Shown here: positions 26,550-35,185 of the stretch, piece after piece
Position numbering within the stretch: the first letter of the stretch is position 1
Layout of the letters: each line of letters begins with the position of its first letter
Assembly: GCF_900129325.1 (NCBI RefSeq)
Contig: NZ_FQUP01000003.1
Location: 620,001-684,000 of the forward strand
Direction: 5' to 3'
Source of the DNA: Kaistia soli DSM 19436
GTDB lineage: Bacteria > Pseudomonadota > Alphaproteobacteria > Rhizobiales > Kaistiaceae
DNA: 64,000 nt
The notes under the pieces: generated by a model
What the model was told of the DNA's origin: nothing
Databases searched by the model: none
The model's input: only the letters and a program-made list of their open reading frames with translations
Position numbers and translations under genes: made by a program

Positions 26550-27710
26550 TCAGCCCTGGCGGACGTGCCGCGTCACGGCGTCGATGACCCGGTCGACTTC
26601 CTCGTCGGTCAGATCGGGATTCATCGGGATGCTCAGCACCGTTTCCGCGAGTCGTTCGGAAACCGGCAGCGGCCGCTTGGCAACCTCGGCGAAGGCCGGA
26701 TGATGATGCAGTGCCACACGGTAGAACAGCGCGTTACCGATGCCCTCGGCGTCCAGTGCCGCCTTGAGAGCGTCGCGTCCATCCAGCGTCACCGTGTAGA
26801 GTGCATTGGCCGACAGCGAGCCCGCCGGCCGTGCCTGCACACCGACCAGACCCGACAGCGCAGCATCATAACGGCGCGCGATCGCGTCGCGGCGGTTCAG
26901 CTCGTCCTCGAAAATCTCGAACTTCGCCAGCAGTATGGCGGCCTGGATCGTGTCGAGCCGGCCGGTGAGTCCGTTGCGAACCGCGACATCGCCGGTGCCC
27001 TGCCGACCATGCGAGCGCAGGGTGCGCACGGCATCGGCGATCGTATCGTCATCGGTCAGGATCGCGCCGCCATCGCCATAGCAGCCGAGCGGCTTGGTCG
27101 GATAGAAGCTCGTGGCGGAGATGGGCGCCATGCCGCCGACGCGGCGGTTGCCGGATCGACCACCGAAGCTCTGGGCGGCGTCTGAGAACACCGTCATGCC
27201 ATGCCCGGCAGCGATCTTGCCGATCGCCTCATAGTCGGCCGGCAGGCCGTAGAGATCCACGGGGATGACAGCGCGCGGCTTAAGACGGCCTTCCGCCTCG
27301 ACTTCGGCGATGGCGCGCTCGAGATCGGCCGGGTCGATGTTGAAGGTCGAGGGATCGACGTCGACGAAGACGGGGGTCGCATTGACCGAACAGACGGCGC
27401 CAGCGGTTGCAGCGAAGGTGAAGGCCGGCACGAAGACCGCATCGCCCGGACCAACGCCCAGCGCCATCAGCCCGATCATCAGCGCGTCGCGGCCGCTCGA
27501 AACGCCGATGGCATGCGGAACGCCGGCAAAGGCGGCGAGCTGGTTTTCGAGCTGCTCGACTTCCGGACCGAGAATGAACTGGCCGTGGCTCAGCACGGCA
27601 TCAACGCGGGCCCGCACCTCGTCATGGATCCGGCGCTGCTGCCGCTGCAGATCGAAGAAGGCGACGCGACCGGACGCGACCGTCACGGCAGGGCGGGACT
27701 GGGAGACCAT
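26550..27710 (-). CDS. DegT/DnrJ/EryC1/StrS sugar aminotransferase, GnnB-like
   Basis: PLP enzyme of 386 residues that aminates a keto sugar bound to a nucleotide. It shows FFDLQRQQRRI at the start, VPAFTFAATAGAV, SDAAQSFGG (D177 for PLP) and SFYPTKPLGCYGDGG with the Schiff-base lysine K206. Its start overlaps the stop of the upstream Gfo/Idh oxidoreductase gene by one base. Such a pair makes 3-amino nucleotide sugars: GnnA/GnnB for UDP-GlcNAc3N of lipid A, or WlbA/WlbC for a uronic acid. I favour GnnB because the neighbourhood lacks an O-antigen cluster, but this is inference. Confidence 0.85.
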   Translation of the reverse strand: MVSQSRPAVTVASGRVAFFDLQRQQRRIHDEVRARVDAVLSHGQFILGPEVEQLENQLAAFAGVPHAIGVSSGRDALMIGLMALGVGPGDAVFVPAFTFAATAGAVCSVNATPVFVDVDPSTFNIDPADLERAIAEVEAEGRLKPRAVIPVDLYGLPADYEAIGKIAAGHGMTVFSDAAQSFGGRSGNRRVGGMAPISATSFYPTKPLGCYGDGGAILTDDDTIADAVRTLRSHGRQGTGDVAVRNGLTGRLDTIQAAILLAKFEIFEDELNRRDAIARRYDAALSGLVGVQARPAGSLSANALYTVTLDGRDALKAALDAEGIGNALFYRVALHHHPAFAEVAKRPLPVSERLAETVLSIPMNPDLTDEEVDRVIDAVTRHVRQG

Positions 27711-28714
27711 CAGGACGACACTCCGTTCATCGAATATTCAAGGGCCGGCGAAGGCCCCTTGATCGCGCGCGTGATGCGCTCGGCGACGTCCAGCGCGCGC
27801 AGGCCCGCCTCGCCGTCAACGACGGGAGCGTGCCGCCGCGCGACGGCGTCAAGGAAGGAATCGATCTCAAGCGCGAGATTGTCGCTCGGAGGAACGGCAA
27901 TCTCATGGCGGTCATCCGAGCCATTCGCCGTCCAGGAAACGGTGCGCGCAGCGAGGTCGGCGACGAGCACGCGGCCGGGGTCAACAACGCGGATGGTCCG
28001 TTCCTGCCGGTCCGCGATGCGGCTCGCATGGAGATGCGCCACCGCGCCGTTCTCGAAGCGCAGCAAAGCATGCGCGAAATCGTTGGTTGGCGCGCGAACG
28101 GCCGCACCGATCGCCTCGACCGACAAAACGGGTGAGCCGACGAGCGCCAGGACCAGGTCAATGTCGTGGATCATCAGATCGAGAACGACATCGACGTCGA
28201 CCGCCCTGCCCTTCCACGGACCGATACGCGTCAACTCGACGACCCGCGGATCGCGCGCTGCACGGGAGAGTTCCCCGAAAACAGGCGAGAAGCGCTCGAT
28301 ATGGCCGACCTGAAGCACGACGCCGGCCGCTGCCGCCCGGCTGATCAGATCGCGCGCGGCTTCCGGCGAATCGGCGATCGGCTTCTCGATCAGCACATGG
28401 ATGCCGGCATCCAGAAGATCGCCGGCGACGGCGTGATGGAGCGAGGTCGGCACAGTGATCGAGACGGCGTCGACCCGGCCGATGAGATCACGATGATCAA
28501 AAAGCGGCTCGGCGCCATGGTCCGCGGCGACCGAGTCCGCCCGGCTGTGATCGGCATCCACGACGGCAACGAGACGCGCCTTCGAATTGGCGGCGTGCTG
28601 GCGCGCATGGAACGAACCGAAATAGCCGAGGCCGACGACGCCCGTCCTGATCTCGCCCTGATTCAATCCGCGCCAATCCCTCGATCTGGAGGCGCAATGG
28701 AGTCCGCGCCGCAT
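27710..28714 (-). CDS. Gfo/Idh/MocA-family nucleotide-sugar dehydrogenase, GnnA-like
   Basis: NAD(P)-dependent oxidoreductase of up to 334 residues. The Rossmann motif VVGLGYFGSFHARQ lies near the start, the EKPIA lysine motif follows, and MIHDIDL supplies the histidine region. With the coupled aminotransferase it would oxidise C3 of a UDP-sugar, which is then aminated. The ATG at 28714 is the formal start; the first 20 residues look unlike the family, and a TTG or other codon around LNQGEIRTGVVG may be the real one. The lipid A genes at 60-64 kb could use the product. Confidence 0.85.
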   Translation of the reverse strand: MRRGLHCASRSRDWRGLNQGEIRTGVVGLGYFGSFHARQHAANSKARLVAVVDADHSRADSVAADHGAEPLFDHRDLIGRVDAVSITVPTSLHHAVAGDLLDAGIHVLIEKPIADSPEAARDLISRAAAAGVVLQVGHIERFSPVFGELSRAARDPRVVELTRIGPWKGRAVDVDVVLDLMIHDIDLVLALVGSPVLSVEAIGAAVRAPTNDFAHALLRFENGAVAHLHASRIADRQERTIRVVDPGRVLVADLAARTVSWTANGSDDRHEIAVPPSDNLALEIDSFLDAVARRHAPVVDGEAGLRALDVAERITRAIKGPSPALEYSMNGVSS

Positions 28715-28819
28715 TCCGGCTCTCGTCTAGCGCTTTTTGCGGCGTTGTCGACGCTCTCGGTCAAAAGTCGGGTCACATTTTGCCGAGCAGGGAAACAATG
28801 CGCGAAGGCTGGCGGAGCT

Positions 28820-30253
28820 CTAGCCGCTCGAGAAACCGAACCAGAGCGCCGCGAAGCCGAGGAACGAGAAGAACCCAACAAGGTCGGTGACCGTCGTGAC
28901 GAAGGCACCGGAGGCAATGGCGGGATCGAATTTCAGCTTGTTGATGGCAAGCGGGATCAAGATGCCACCCAAGGCAGCTGCCACGAGATTGACCACCATC
29001 GCGGCGGCAATGACGACGCCGAGATCGACGATCCCGAAACGGAAGATGGCGACCGCCGCCACGATCGAGGCGAAGAAGACGCCGTTGAGGAGGCCGACGA
29101 TCAGTTCACGTCCGACGACGCGGCTCATATTGTGAGGCCCGAGCTCACGCGTCGCGAGCGCACGCACGGCGACGGTCATGGTCTGCGTGCCGGCATTGCC
29201 GCCCTGGCTTGCGACGATCGGCATGAGAACGGCGAGCGCCACCATCTTCTGCAGCTCCTGCTCGAAGAGACCGATGACGCTGGAGGCAAGGATGGCGGTG
29301 CCGAGATTGATGCAGAGCCATGGCAGGCGGCTGCGCGCAATCGACCAGACGCGGTCCGACACCTCTTCGTCACCGACGCCGCCGAGACGCTTGATGTCCT
29401 CGTCGGCCTCTTCCTCGATGACGTCGACGGCGTCGTCGATGGTCATGATGCCGACGAGCCGATCGGCCTCGTCGACGACGGCGGCAGAGATCAGGTTGTA
29501 GCGCTGGAATTGGCGGGCGACCGAGGACAGATCGTCGGTGGCATGCACCACCGTCGCGTCCTCATCGACGATTTCCGACATCTTGACCGGCCGGCGGCTG
29601 CGCAGCAGACGGTCGAGCGGCACGCGGCCGAGCAGCCGGAAGGCCGGATCGACGACGAAGACCTCGTGGAAGGTCTCGGGAAGTTCCTCGGCGTCGCGCA
29701 TGTAGTCGATCGTCTGGCCGACGGTCCAGAACGGCGCGACCGCGATGAACTCGGTCTGCATACGCCGGCCGGCGCTGTCCTCTGGAAAATCGAGGCTTCG
29801 CTTCAGGGCCAGCCGTTCGACAGACGGAATCTGCGCGAGAATCTCGTCGCGGTCTTCTTTGTCGAGATCCTCGAGAATATAGACCGCGTCGTCGGAATCG
29901 AGCTCGCTGATGCCTTCGGCCACCGTCTCGGATGGCAGATCCTCGAGAATCTCGACGCGGGTTGCCTCGTCGAGTTCGGTCAGGGCTGTGAAGTCGAAGG
30001 AATCGCCGAGGAGCTGGATCAGCGCCGGGCGCTGATCCGGGTCGAGCTGTTCAAGGATGGCGCCAACATCGGCCTCGTGCAGGTCCTCCGTCAGGCTGCG
30101 TGCCGCAGCGGCGTCGCCGCCATCGATTGCCGCGACGAGCGCATCCAGGAAGTCCGACGAGAGATTGTCGTTCTCGTCACGAAGCGGCGGCAGGACAAAG
30201 CCCGGCGTCTCGTCTCGCTCGATGGTCGTCGGCTCGGTCGCCGGATCGGTCAT
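28820..30253 (-). CDS. mgtE: Magnesium transporter MgtE (copy 2)
   Basis: Second MgtE of the window, 477 residues. An acidic N-terminal extension (about 1-30) precedes the MgtE_N domain, then a CBS pair (about 165-290, with VGIMTIDDAVDVIEEEADED) and the membrane domain, with SQGGNAGTQTMT as the pore signature. Compared with copy 1 it has a longer N-terminus and a different C-terminal helix. It is transcribed from the same strand as the tRNA-Leu upstream but is separated from it by a terminator. Confidence 0.95.
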   Translation of the reverse strand: MTDPATEPTTIERDETPGFVLPPLRDENDNLSSDFLDALVAAIDGGDAAAARSLTEDLHEADVGAILEQLDPDQRPALIQLLGDSFDFTALTELDEATRVEILEDLPSETVAEGISELDSDDAVYILEDLDKEDRDEILAQIPSVERLALKRSLDFPEDSAGRRMQTEFIAVAPFWTVGQTIDYMRDAEELPETFHEVFVVDPAFRLLGRVPLDRLLRSRRPVKMSEIVDEDATVVHATDDLSSVARQFQRYNLISAAVVDEADRLVGIMTIDDAVDVIEEEADEDIKRLGGVGDEEVSDRVWSIARSRLPWLCINLGTAILASSVIGLFEQELQKMVALAVLMPIVASQGGNAGTQTMTVAVRALATRELGPHNMSRVVGRELIVGLLNGVFFASIVAAVAIFRFGIVDLGVVIAAAMVVNLVAAALGGILIPLAINKLKFDPAIASGAFVTTVTDLVGFFSFLGFAALWFGFSSG

Positions 30254-30430
30254 GGAACCTCCGCTTGGGAAGGACGAGATGGATTTTCGAGGGAGGTCTC
30301 GCGTCGAGACTTAGCGGGCACGGCGGGCTGCGGCAAAGGAAAAACCGGGCGCTATGCCGCAATGCAAACGCTTCATCACAGCCTGTCGTTCCATTGCCCC
30401 GGTCAAGGTACACGGCGCGACGCCAGAAAC

Positions 30431-30460
30431 GAAAACGGCGACCCGAGGGTCGCCGTTTTC
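30431..30460. terminator. Terminator after tRNA-Leu
   Basis: A perfect 14-base inverted repeat (GAAAACGGCGACCC and its complement) with a 2-base centre sits 20 bases beyond the tRNA 3' end. Stretches of T flank the stem on either strand, so it works in both directions and isolates mgtE from the tRNA. Confidence 0.85.
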
Positions 30461-30480
30461 GCGAGGATTTCTTCGGGTTC

Positions 30481-30565
30481 TGGTGCGGTCGAGAAGACTC
30501 GAACTTCCACGCCTTGCGGCACAGCGACCTCAACGCTGCGCGTCTACCAATTCCGCCACGACCGC
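30481..30565 (-). tRNA. tRNA-Leu (anticodon GAG)
   Basis: The gene is 85 bases including an encoded CCA end. The 7-base acceptor stem GCGGTCG pairs with CGACCGC, the discriminator base is A, the D-loop follows GTGGCGGAATTGG, and the anticodon loop is TTGAGGT, so the anticodon is GAG, reading CUC and CUU leucine codons. The long variable arm is the class II form expected for leucine. The TTCGAGT T-loop is normal. Confidence 0.95.
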
Positions 30566-30596
30566 GGAACCCGAGCCGGCGAACCGGCGCGGCGTC

Positions 30597-30625
30597 GATG
30601 TAGCAAAACCCCCGGGTGGTTACAA
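30597..30625 (-). promoter_or_regulatory. Promoter of tRNA-Leu
   Basis: On the minus strand TTGTAA (30620-30625) and TACATC (30597-30602) are separated by 17 bases and would start transcription about 25 bases before the tRNA. Confidence 0.5.
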
Positions 30626-30662
30626 GCACGCATTCATCGACGCTCGACAGCCATGTGGATAG

Positions 30663-30677
30663 TGTCGCAATGCGACA
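30663..30677. promoter_or_regulatory. Short palindrome upstream of lipB
   Basis: TGTCGC-AAT-GCGACA is a perfect 6-base inverted repeat, 48 bases before the lipB start, in the region shared with the divergent tRNA-Leu promoter. It may be an operator; no regulator is assigned. Confidence 0.3.
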
Positions 30678-30724
30678 GCGCGATCGATGCGGAAATCCGC
30701 TGTGCGCTCGACTATATGTAGGCG

Positions 30725-31450
30725 ATGGACGCCCCCGCCAAGCCGAACCCGATCTCTCGCGATGCCCTCGACGCCTCGATGCTGCCGAAGTCCGGCAGCC
30801 CGCCAGTCGAATGGGTGATCGCCGATGCGCCTGTCGCCTATCCGGATGCGATCGCCGAGATGGAAGCGTGCGTCGCGCTGATCGCGGCGGGCGAGGCACC
30901 GGAACGGGTCTGGCTCGTCGAGCATCCCCCGCTTTATACGGCCGGCACAAGCGCCAAGGCCGAGGATCTCGTGGCGCCCGGGCGGTTTCCCGTCTTCGAA
31001 ACGGGGCGCGGCGGCCAGTTTACCTATCACGGCCCCGGCCAGCGCGTTGCCTATGTCATGCTTGACTTGACGCGGCGACGGCAGGATCTGCGCCTGTTCG
31101 TCGCCAGCCTCGAAAACTGGATCATTGCCACGCTGGCGGATTTCAACGTCACGGGCGAGCGTCGCGACGACCGGGTCGGCGTCTGGGTGCGCCAGCCGGA
31201 ACGCGGCATCGGCGCGGAGGCGAAGATCGCCGCCATCGGCATCCGCGTCCGTCGCTGGGTGACGTTTCACGGCATCTCGCTGAATGTCGATCCCGAGCTT
31301 TCGCATTTCGACGGAATAGTGCCCTGCGGCGTGCGTGAGCACGGCGTCACCAGCCTTGCCGATCTCGGACGCATCATCTCGATGACGGAGACCGATTCGG
31401 CCCTCCGGGCGGAATTCGAGACGCTGTTCGGGCCGACGGTGGCGGCCTGA
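30725..31450 (+). CDS. lipB: Octanoyltransferase LipB
   Basis: Enzyme of 241 residues that moves octanoate from acyl carrier protein to the lipoyl domains of dehydrogenases, the first step of lipoate synthesis. The family signature [12 protein letters not shown] is present. The catalytic lysine lies in EAKIAAIGI and the acyl-binding cysteine in [12 protein letters not shown]. The ATG at 30725 lacks a strong ribosome site. lipA is not in the window. An insertion-sequence remnant begins immediately after the stop. Confidence 0.95.
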   Translation: MDAPAKPNPISRDALDASMLPKSGSPPVEWVIADAPVAYPDAIAEMEACVALIAAGEAPERVWLVEHPPLYTAGTSAKAEDLVAPGRFPVFETGRGGQFTYHGPGQRVAYVMLDLTRRRQDLRLFVASLENWIIATLADFNVTGERRDDRVGVWVRQPERGIGAEAKIAAIGIRVRRWVTFHGISLNVDPELSHFDGIVPCGVREHGVTSLADLGRIISMTETDSALRAEFETLFGPTVAA

Positions 31451-31614
31451 TAACTTCTGATCCATAGGCGGACAGATTCGAGAGCGAGGGCTGCGAAGAG
31501 AATTCGGGCCAGCTTGTCGTATCGCCTCGCGATGCATCGGAAGTATTTGAGATCCCAGAAGAAGCAGTCGATGAGGTTGCGCTCACAGACTCGGCGCGAT
31601 TTTATACCCTGCAC
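31451..31614 (-). pseudogene. Remnant of an IS5-type transposase
   Basis: The minus-strand reading VCERNLIDCFFWDLKYF, continuing [32 protein letters not shown], matches the C-terminal end of IS5/IS427-type transposases (usual form KQRN-IE-FF-KLK-FR-IATRYDKLA). Only about 55 codons survive, with no catalytic DDE upstream part, no terminal repeats seen and no stop in the right place, so it is dead. It sits between the lipB stop and the GT2 gene and marks an old insertion or recombination point. Confidence 0.75.
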
Positions 31615-31660
31615 TCCGGGCTATGCCGCCCGAGGCGGGGCCGGCAGGCGGGAGAGATGA

Positions 31661-32698
31661 ATGGCCGAGACCGGCGACGAGGCGGCTGCGCTCGTCTCCC
31701 AATCCGGGCGGTTCGACGCGGGATGGTACGGACGCCTGCGCCCTCATCTCAATGGCGATACCGAGGCGCTCGCCGATTATCTCCGCCATGGCTGGCTCGC
31801 GGGTCTGTCGCCCTCCGCGCGCTTCGATCCCGCGGCCTATCGTGCAGCGAACCCGGATGTGGGCGAGGTCGATCCGCTGCTGCATTATGCGCGGGAGGGC
31901 CTGCAACAGGGACGACGCCTGAAGCCGGACACCGGCGACGCGGGCGCGCGTGACGGCATCTCGATGTCCATCATCCTGCCGACTCGGGACCGCGGATGGA
32001 TCGTCGAAGAAGCCATTCATTCGGTTCTGGTGCAGACGCATCGCCGATTCGAGCTGATCGTCGTCGACGACGGTTCGAATGACGGCACCGCGGCACAGTT
32101 GCACGAGCGCCATGCGGACGACCTTGCCGAGGGGCGGATAGTGCTGATCGAGCTGCCGGAGCCGCGCGGCGTGTGCTATGCGCGGAATGTCGGGCTGGCT
32201 GCGGCGCGCTATCCCTGGATCGCCTATGTCGATTCCGACAATCTGGTCGAGCCGCATTTCCTAGAGACTTTCGCCGACGGCATTCTCGCCCATCCCGAAG
32301 CGCAGTGCTTCTACGCGGAGTTCTATCATCAGGGCAACCGACATCATCTCGGCCAGCCCTTCGACCGGGCATTGCTGCGGGCGAGCAACTACATCGATCT
32401 CGGCGCATTCGTCCACCATCGCGACTGCGTGGGCCGCTATGCCGGCTTCGACGAGGCGCTGCGGCGGCTGGTGGACTGGGACCTGATCCTCTCCTACACG
32501 CGCGATGTCTCGCCGGTTTTTCTTGACGAGCAGGTGATGCTCTATCGAGAGATCGGCGGAGAGGGGAGGATTACGTGGGCCGAACCGCTGGAAATTGCCC
32601 TGGCGTACGTGCGAGCCAAGCATGACATCAGGCCCGAGGAATATGCGTCGCCGGCGAAGCTGGAGGCCGACCCCGGCCCGCCTCACCCGAGCCTCTAG
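31661..32698 (+). CDS. Family 2 glycosyltransferase with N-terminal repeat extension
   Basis: Protein of 345 residues. The GT2 domain runs from about 100 to 290: MSIILPTRDRGWIVEEAIHSVL, LIVVDDGSNDGT, then YVDSDN as the metal-binding DxD motif. The first 90 residues hold two related units, FDAGWYGRL and FDPAAYRAANPDVGEVDPLLHY, a short helical repeat often attached to polysaccharide glycosyltransferases. No membrane segment was seen. It stands alone beside an IS remnant, so it could be an acquired envelope-polysaccharide gene. Sugar donor unknown. Confidence 0.88.
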   Translation: MAETGDEAAALVSQSGRFDAGWYGRLRPHLNGDTEALADYLRHGWLAGLSPSARFDPAAYRAANPDVGEVDPLLHYAREGLQQGRRLKPDTGDAGARDGISMSIILPTRDRGWIVEEAIHSVLVQTHRRFELIVVDDGSNDGTAAQLHERHADDLAEGRIVLIELPEPRGVCYARNVGLAAARYPWIAYVDSDNLVEPHFLETFADGILAHPEAQCFYAEFYHQGNRHHLGQPFDRALLRASNYIDLGAFVHHRDCVGRYAGFDEALRRLVDWDLILSYTRDVSPVFLDEQVMLYREIGGEGRITWAEPLEIALAYVRAKHDIRPEEYASPAKLEADPGPPHPSL

Positions 32699-32761
32699 GC
32701 GCCGAGCCCTATTCGCACGATGTGAATTCCGGTTCGCGTGAAGAAAATGCGTAGAAGCTGA

Positions 32762-32795
32762 GCCTTTCCGGCGAATCGGAACTCACCGGAAAGGC
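32762..32795. terminator. Hairpin between convergent GT2 and acyP genes
   Basis: GCCTTTCCGG and CCGGAAAGGC form a 10-base-pair stem around a 14-base loop, just outside both stop codons. T-runs are poor, so strength is uncertain. Confidence 0.45.
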
Positions 32796-32796
32796 G

Positions 32797-33078
32797 CTAG
32801 AGACTTGGCGCGACCAGGAACGGGCCTTCGGTCGCAGGCGGCTCGGCAACGATCTGCACGGCCTCAACGGCAGCAAAGGGAGGGCCTCGGCGGCAGGCGT
32901 CCAGCATTTCGGTGACGACGGTCTCTTCGCCTGAGAAAAGAGCCTCGACGCTGCCGTCGCGGCGATTGCGAACCCAGCCGGAAAGACCGAGCGTCACCGC
33001 TTGCTGCTCGACGAAGGCGCGGTAGCCGACGCCCTGGACACGCCCCGTGACGGAGACCTGCACCGTCCGCCGCGCCAT
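32797..33078 (-). CDS. acyP: Acylphosphatase
   Basis: Small cytosolic enzyme of 93 residues that hydrolyses acyl phosphates. The phosphate loop [12 protein letters not shown] with the catalytic arginine and the asparagine in [15 protein letters not shown] are both intact. The gene begins two bases after the stop of the HAD phosphatase gene upstream, so the two are one transcript. Confidence 0.94.
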   Translation of the reverse strand: MARRTVQVSVTGRVQGVGYRAFVEQQAVTLGLSGWVRNRRDGSVEALFSGEETVVTEMLDACRRGPPFAAVEAVQIVAEPPATEGPFLVAPSL

Positions 33079-33080
33079 TG

Positions 33081-33746
33081 TCAGAGCCCCAGTTCGGCCG
33101 ACACGGCAGGGACGAGCGCCGGCACGTCGTGGACGATCAGGTCAGGCGGCGTCTCCTCGAATTCCTCGGCCGAGCCGTAGCCCCAGCCCACGGCGATCAC
33201 CTTGATGCCGTTTTTCCGCGCGCCGTCGATGTCATGGCGTCGGTCGCCGATCATGACGCAGCGGCTCCGGTCGATGGCCTCGCTTTCGAGCACATGCGTG
33301 ATCAGATCGGCCTTGTTGGAGCGCGTGCCATCCATTTCGGAGCCATGAACGCGGACGAAGAAGGAGCCGAGCCCGAAATGCTCGATGATCCGCTCGCAGA
33401 AAAGGCGGGGCTTGGAACTGGCGACGAAGAGCTGGACCCCGACATTCTTCAGATTCGCCAGCATCTCGGGAATGCCGTCGAAGACTTTGTTCTCGTAAAG
33501 CCCGATCGGCGCATAGCGGTCGCGGTAATGCGCCAGCGCCTCCTTTGCGAGCAGCGGATCGCCACCGAGCATCGCCGCGAAGCTGGCTTCGAGCGGTGGA
33601 CCGATCGCGGCGCGCAGCGTGATCTCGTCGACAGGCGGGCGCCCCAGCTTGTCGATCGCGTAGAGAATCGATCCGCTGATTCCGGGATAGGGATCGGTCA
33701 GCGTGCCGTCGAGATCGAACAATGCGGTGGGCGCGAAGGGGGTCAT
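33081..33746 (-). CDS. HAD-family phosphatase (phosphoglycolate phosphatase-like)
   Basis: Protein of 221 residues with the HAD motifs: FDLDGTLTD with nucleophile and acid aspartates, SSKP for motif II, a lysine in the middle, and [16 protein letters not shown] for motif IV. The cap insertion between motifs I and II places it in subfamily IA with phosphoglycolate phosphatases. I chose the ATG at 33746 after AAGGAA; a 30-residue extension upstream looks non-coding. Confidence 0.9.
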   Translation of the reverse strand: MTPFAPTALFDLDGTLTDPYPGISGSILYAIDKLGRPPVDEITLRAAIGPPLEASFAAMLGGDPLLAKEALAHYRDRYAPIGLYENKVFDGIPEMLANLKNVGVQLFVASSKPRLFCERIIEHFGLGSFFVRVHGSEMDGTRSNKADLITHVLESEAIDRSRCVMIGDRRHDIDGARKNGIKVIAVGWGYGSAEEFEETPPDLIVHDVPALVPAVSAELGL

Positions 33747-33999
33747 CGGTTCCTTTCCCGCCGAAACGGCGGATTTCCGTGCCGGAGAAATGGCGGTTTC
33801 GTCCGGTTTCGCGGGTGGGTCTTGCACGTGGAGCAACCCTCCGTCTAGTTATTCGTTGTCGTCATCAGGGCGTAACTTAGGTCAGTCACCTCCTTTCAGC
33901 CGAAGGGCCTCTGCCCGAACGGCGGCAGTGTCGGGAAGTCAGCCAGAAAATGAAGCGCGCCTCGCATACCGTCCGTTGTCCTTGGTTCCGGTCAGCGCC

Positions 34000-35154
34000 A
34001 TGACCGACGACATCATCACTGGGCTCGTCTGGCTCGCGGCCGCCTTTGCCGTCATCACGGCTGGTGTTCATTTCATCAGCATTCTCGTCGTGACATTGCG
34101 TGGCCGGATCGCCGTCACGCGCATCCCCGCCAAGCTGCCGGCGCATCCGCCCGTCTCGATCCTGCGACCGGTCTGCGGCCTTGAGAACTCCATTGAGGAA
34201 ACGCTGCGCTCCGGCTTCACGGTCGACTATCCCGACTTCGAGATGATCTTCTGCGTCGCCAAGGATGACGATCCCGTCATCCCGCTGGTCCGCCGCGTCA
34301 TGGCGGAAAATCCGCAGGTCCCGACGCGCATCCTGATCGGTGACGACCGCATCAGCATCAATCCGAAGCTGAACAACCTCGTCAAAGGCTGGAAAGCGGC
34401 TCGGCACGACTGGATCGTGATGGCGGACAGCAATGTCCTCATGCCGCCGGATTATCTCGCCCGCATGCTCGACCGCTGGGTGCCCGGCACCGGGCTTGTC
34501 TGCTCGCCGCCGCTCGGCAGCGCGCCGGACGGCGCCTTCGGCGAGATCGAATGCGCTTTCCTCAACACCTTCCAGGCGCGCTGGCAGCTCTTCTCGGACG
34601 CGATCGGCAACGGTTTCGCGCAGGGCAAGTCGATGCTCTGGCGGCGGGAGAATCTGGATCGCCACGGATCGATCGAGGCGCTCGCGGCCGATCCGGCGGA
34701 AGACGCCGCTTCGACCAAAGTCATTCGGCGCGCCGGGCTCGACGTCCATCTCGTCCATCTGCCCTTCCCCCAGCCGATCGGCCGGCGCTCGCTGAAGGCC
34801 GTCTGGAGCCGCCAGCTTCGCTGGGCGCGTCTTCGCCGGGTGACGTTCCCGCTCTTTTTCTGCGCGGAACTGGTGGTTGGTGGCCTTTTTCCGATCCTTG
34901 CGATGGTGTTTCTCGCAGCCATAGGTGCCGTGGCGGGCTGGATGGTCGCGGCGTTCGCGGTTGCCTGGTATGGCGCCGAAGTGCTGATGGCGATCGGCCT
35001 CGGCTGGCGCTTCGGGGTGCGTCCGACCCTTGCCCTGATCGTCCGCGATCTGATGCTGCCCGCACTCTGGTTCGCGGCAGTGTCCGGCAGCGGTTTCGAG
35101 TGGCGCGGCAATCAGATGAACGTCAAGAAAGACAGCCTGCTCGCCGCCGAATAG
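34000..35154 (+). CDS. GT21 glycosyltransferase, ceramide-glucosyltransferase-like
   Basis: Membrane enzyme of 384 residues. An N-terminal helix (about 7-34) precedes the glycosyltransferase domain, which carries the GT21 signature: D89-91 (CVAKDDDP), D143 in MADSN, D235 and the RQLRW motif at 271-275. Two or three helices follow near 285-360. GT21 enzymes transfer glucose from UDP-glucose to ceramide; rhizobial relatives make glucosyl- or glucuronosylceramide. HpnI of hopanoid synthesis is related, but no hopanoid genes are nearby. The ATG at 34000 is the only sensible start. Confidence 0.88.
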   Translation: MTDDIITGLVWLAAAFAVITAGVHFISILVVTLRGRIAVTRIPAKLPAHPPVSILRPVCGLENSIEETLRSGFTVDYPDFEMIFCVAKDDDPVIPLVRRVMAENPQVPTRILIGDDRISINPKLNNLVKGWKAARHDWIVMADSNVLMPPDYLARMLDRWVPGTGLVCSPPLGSAPDGAFGEIECAFLNTFQARWQLFSDAIGNGFAQGKSMLWRRENLDRHGSIEALAADPAEDAASTKVIRRAGLDVHLVHLPFPQPIGRRSLKAVWSRQLRWARLRRVTFPLFFCAELVVGGLFPILAMVFLAAIGAVAGWMVAAFAVAWYGAEVLMAIGLGWRFGVRPTLALIVRDLMLPALWFAAVSGSGFEWRGNQMNVKKDSLLAAE

Positions 35155-35185
35155 CTGTTTCGGTCGGCACCGCCTGAGAGGCGCT

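Noticed and set aside
28166-30721. Open frame of 851 codons antisense to mgtE copy 2 and running through the tRNA-Leu gene
   Set aside because: It crosses a tRNA and a terminator and has no recognisable domain.
34000-35154. Naming the GT21 enzyme HpnI (hopanoid pathway)
   Set aside because: The sequence motifs do not separate the two, and no hpn gene is adjacent. I kept the broader name.
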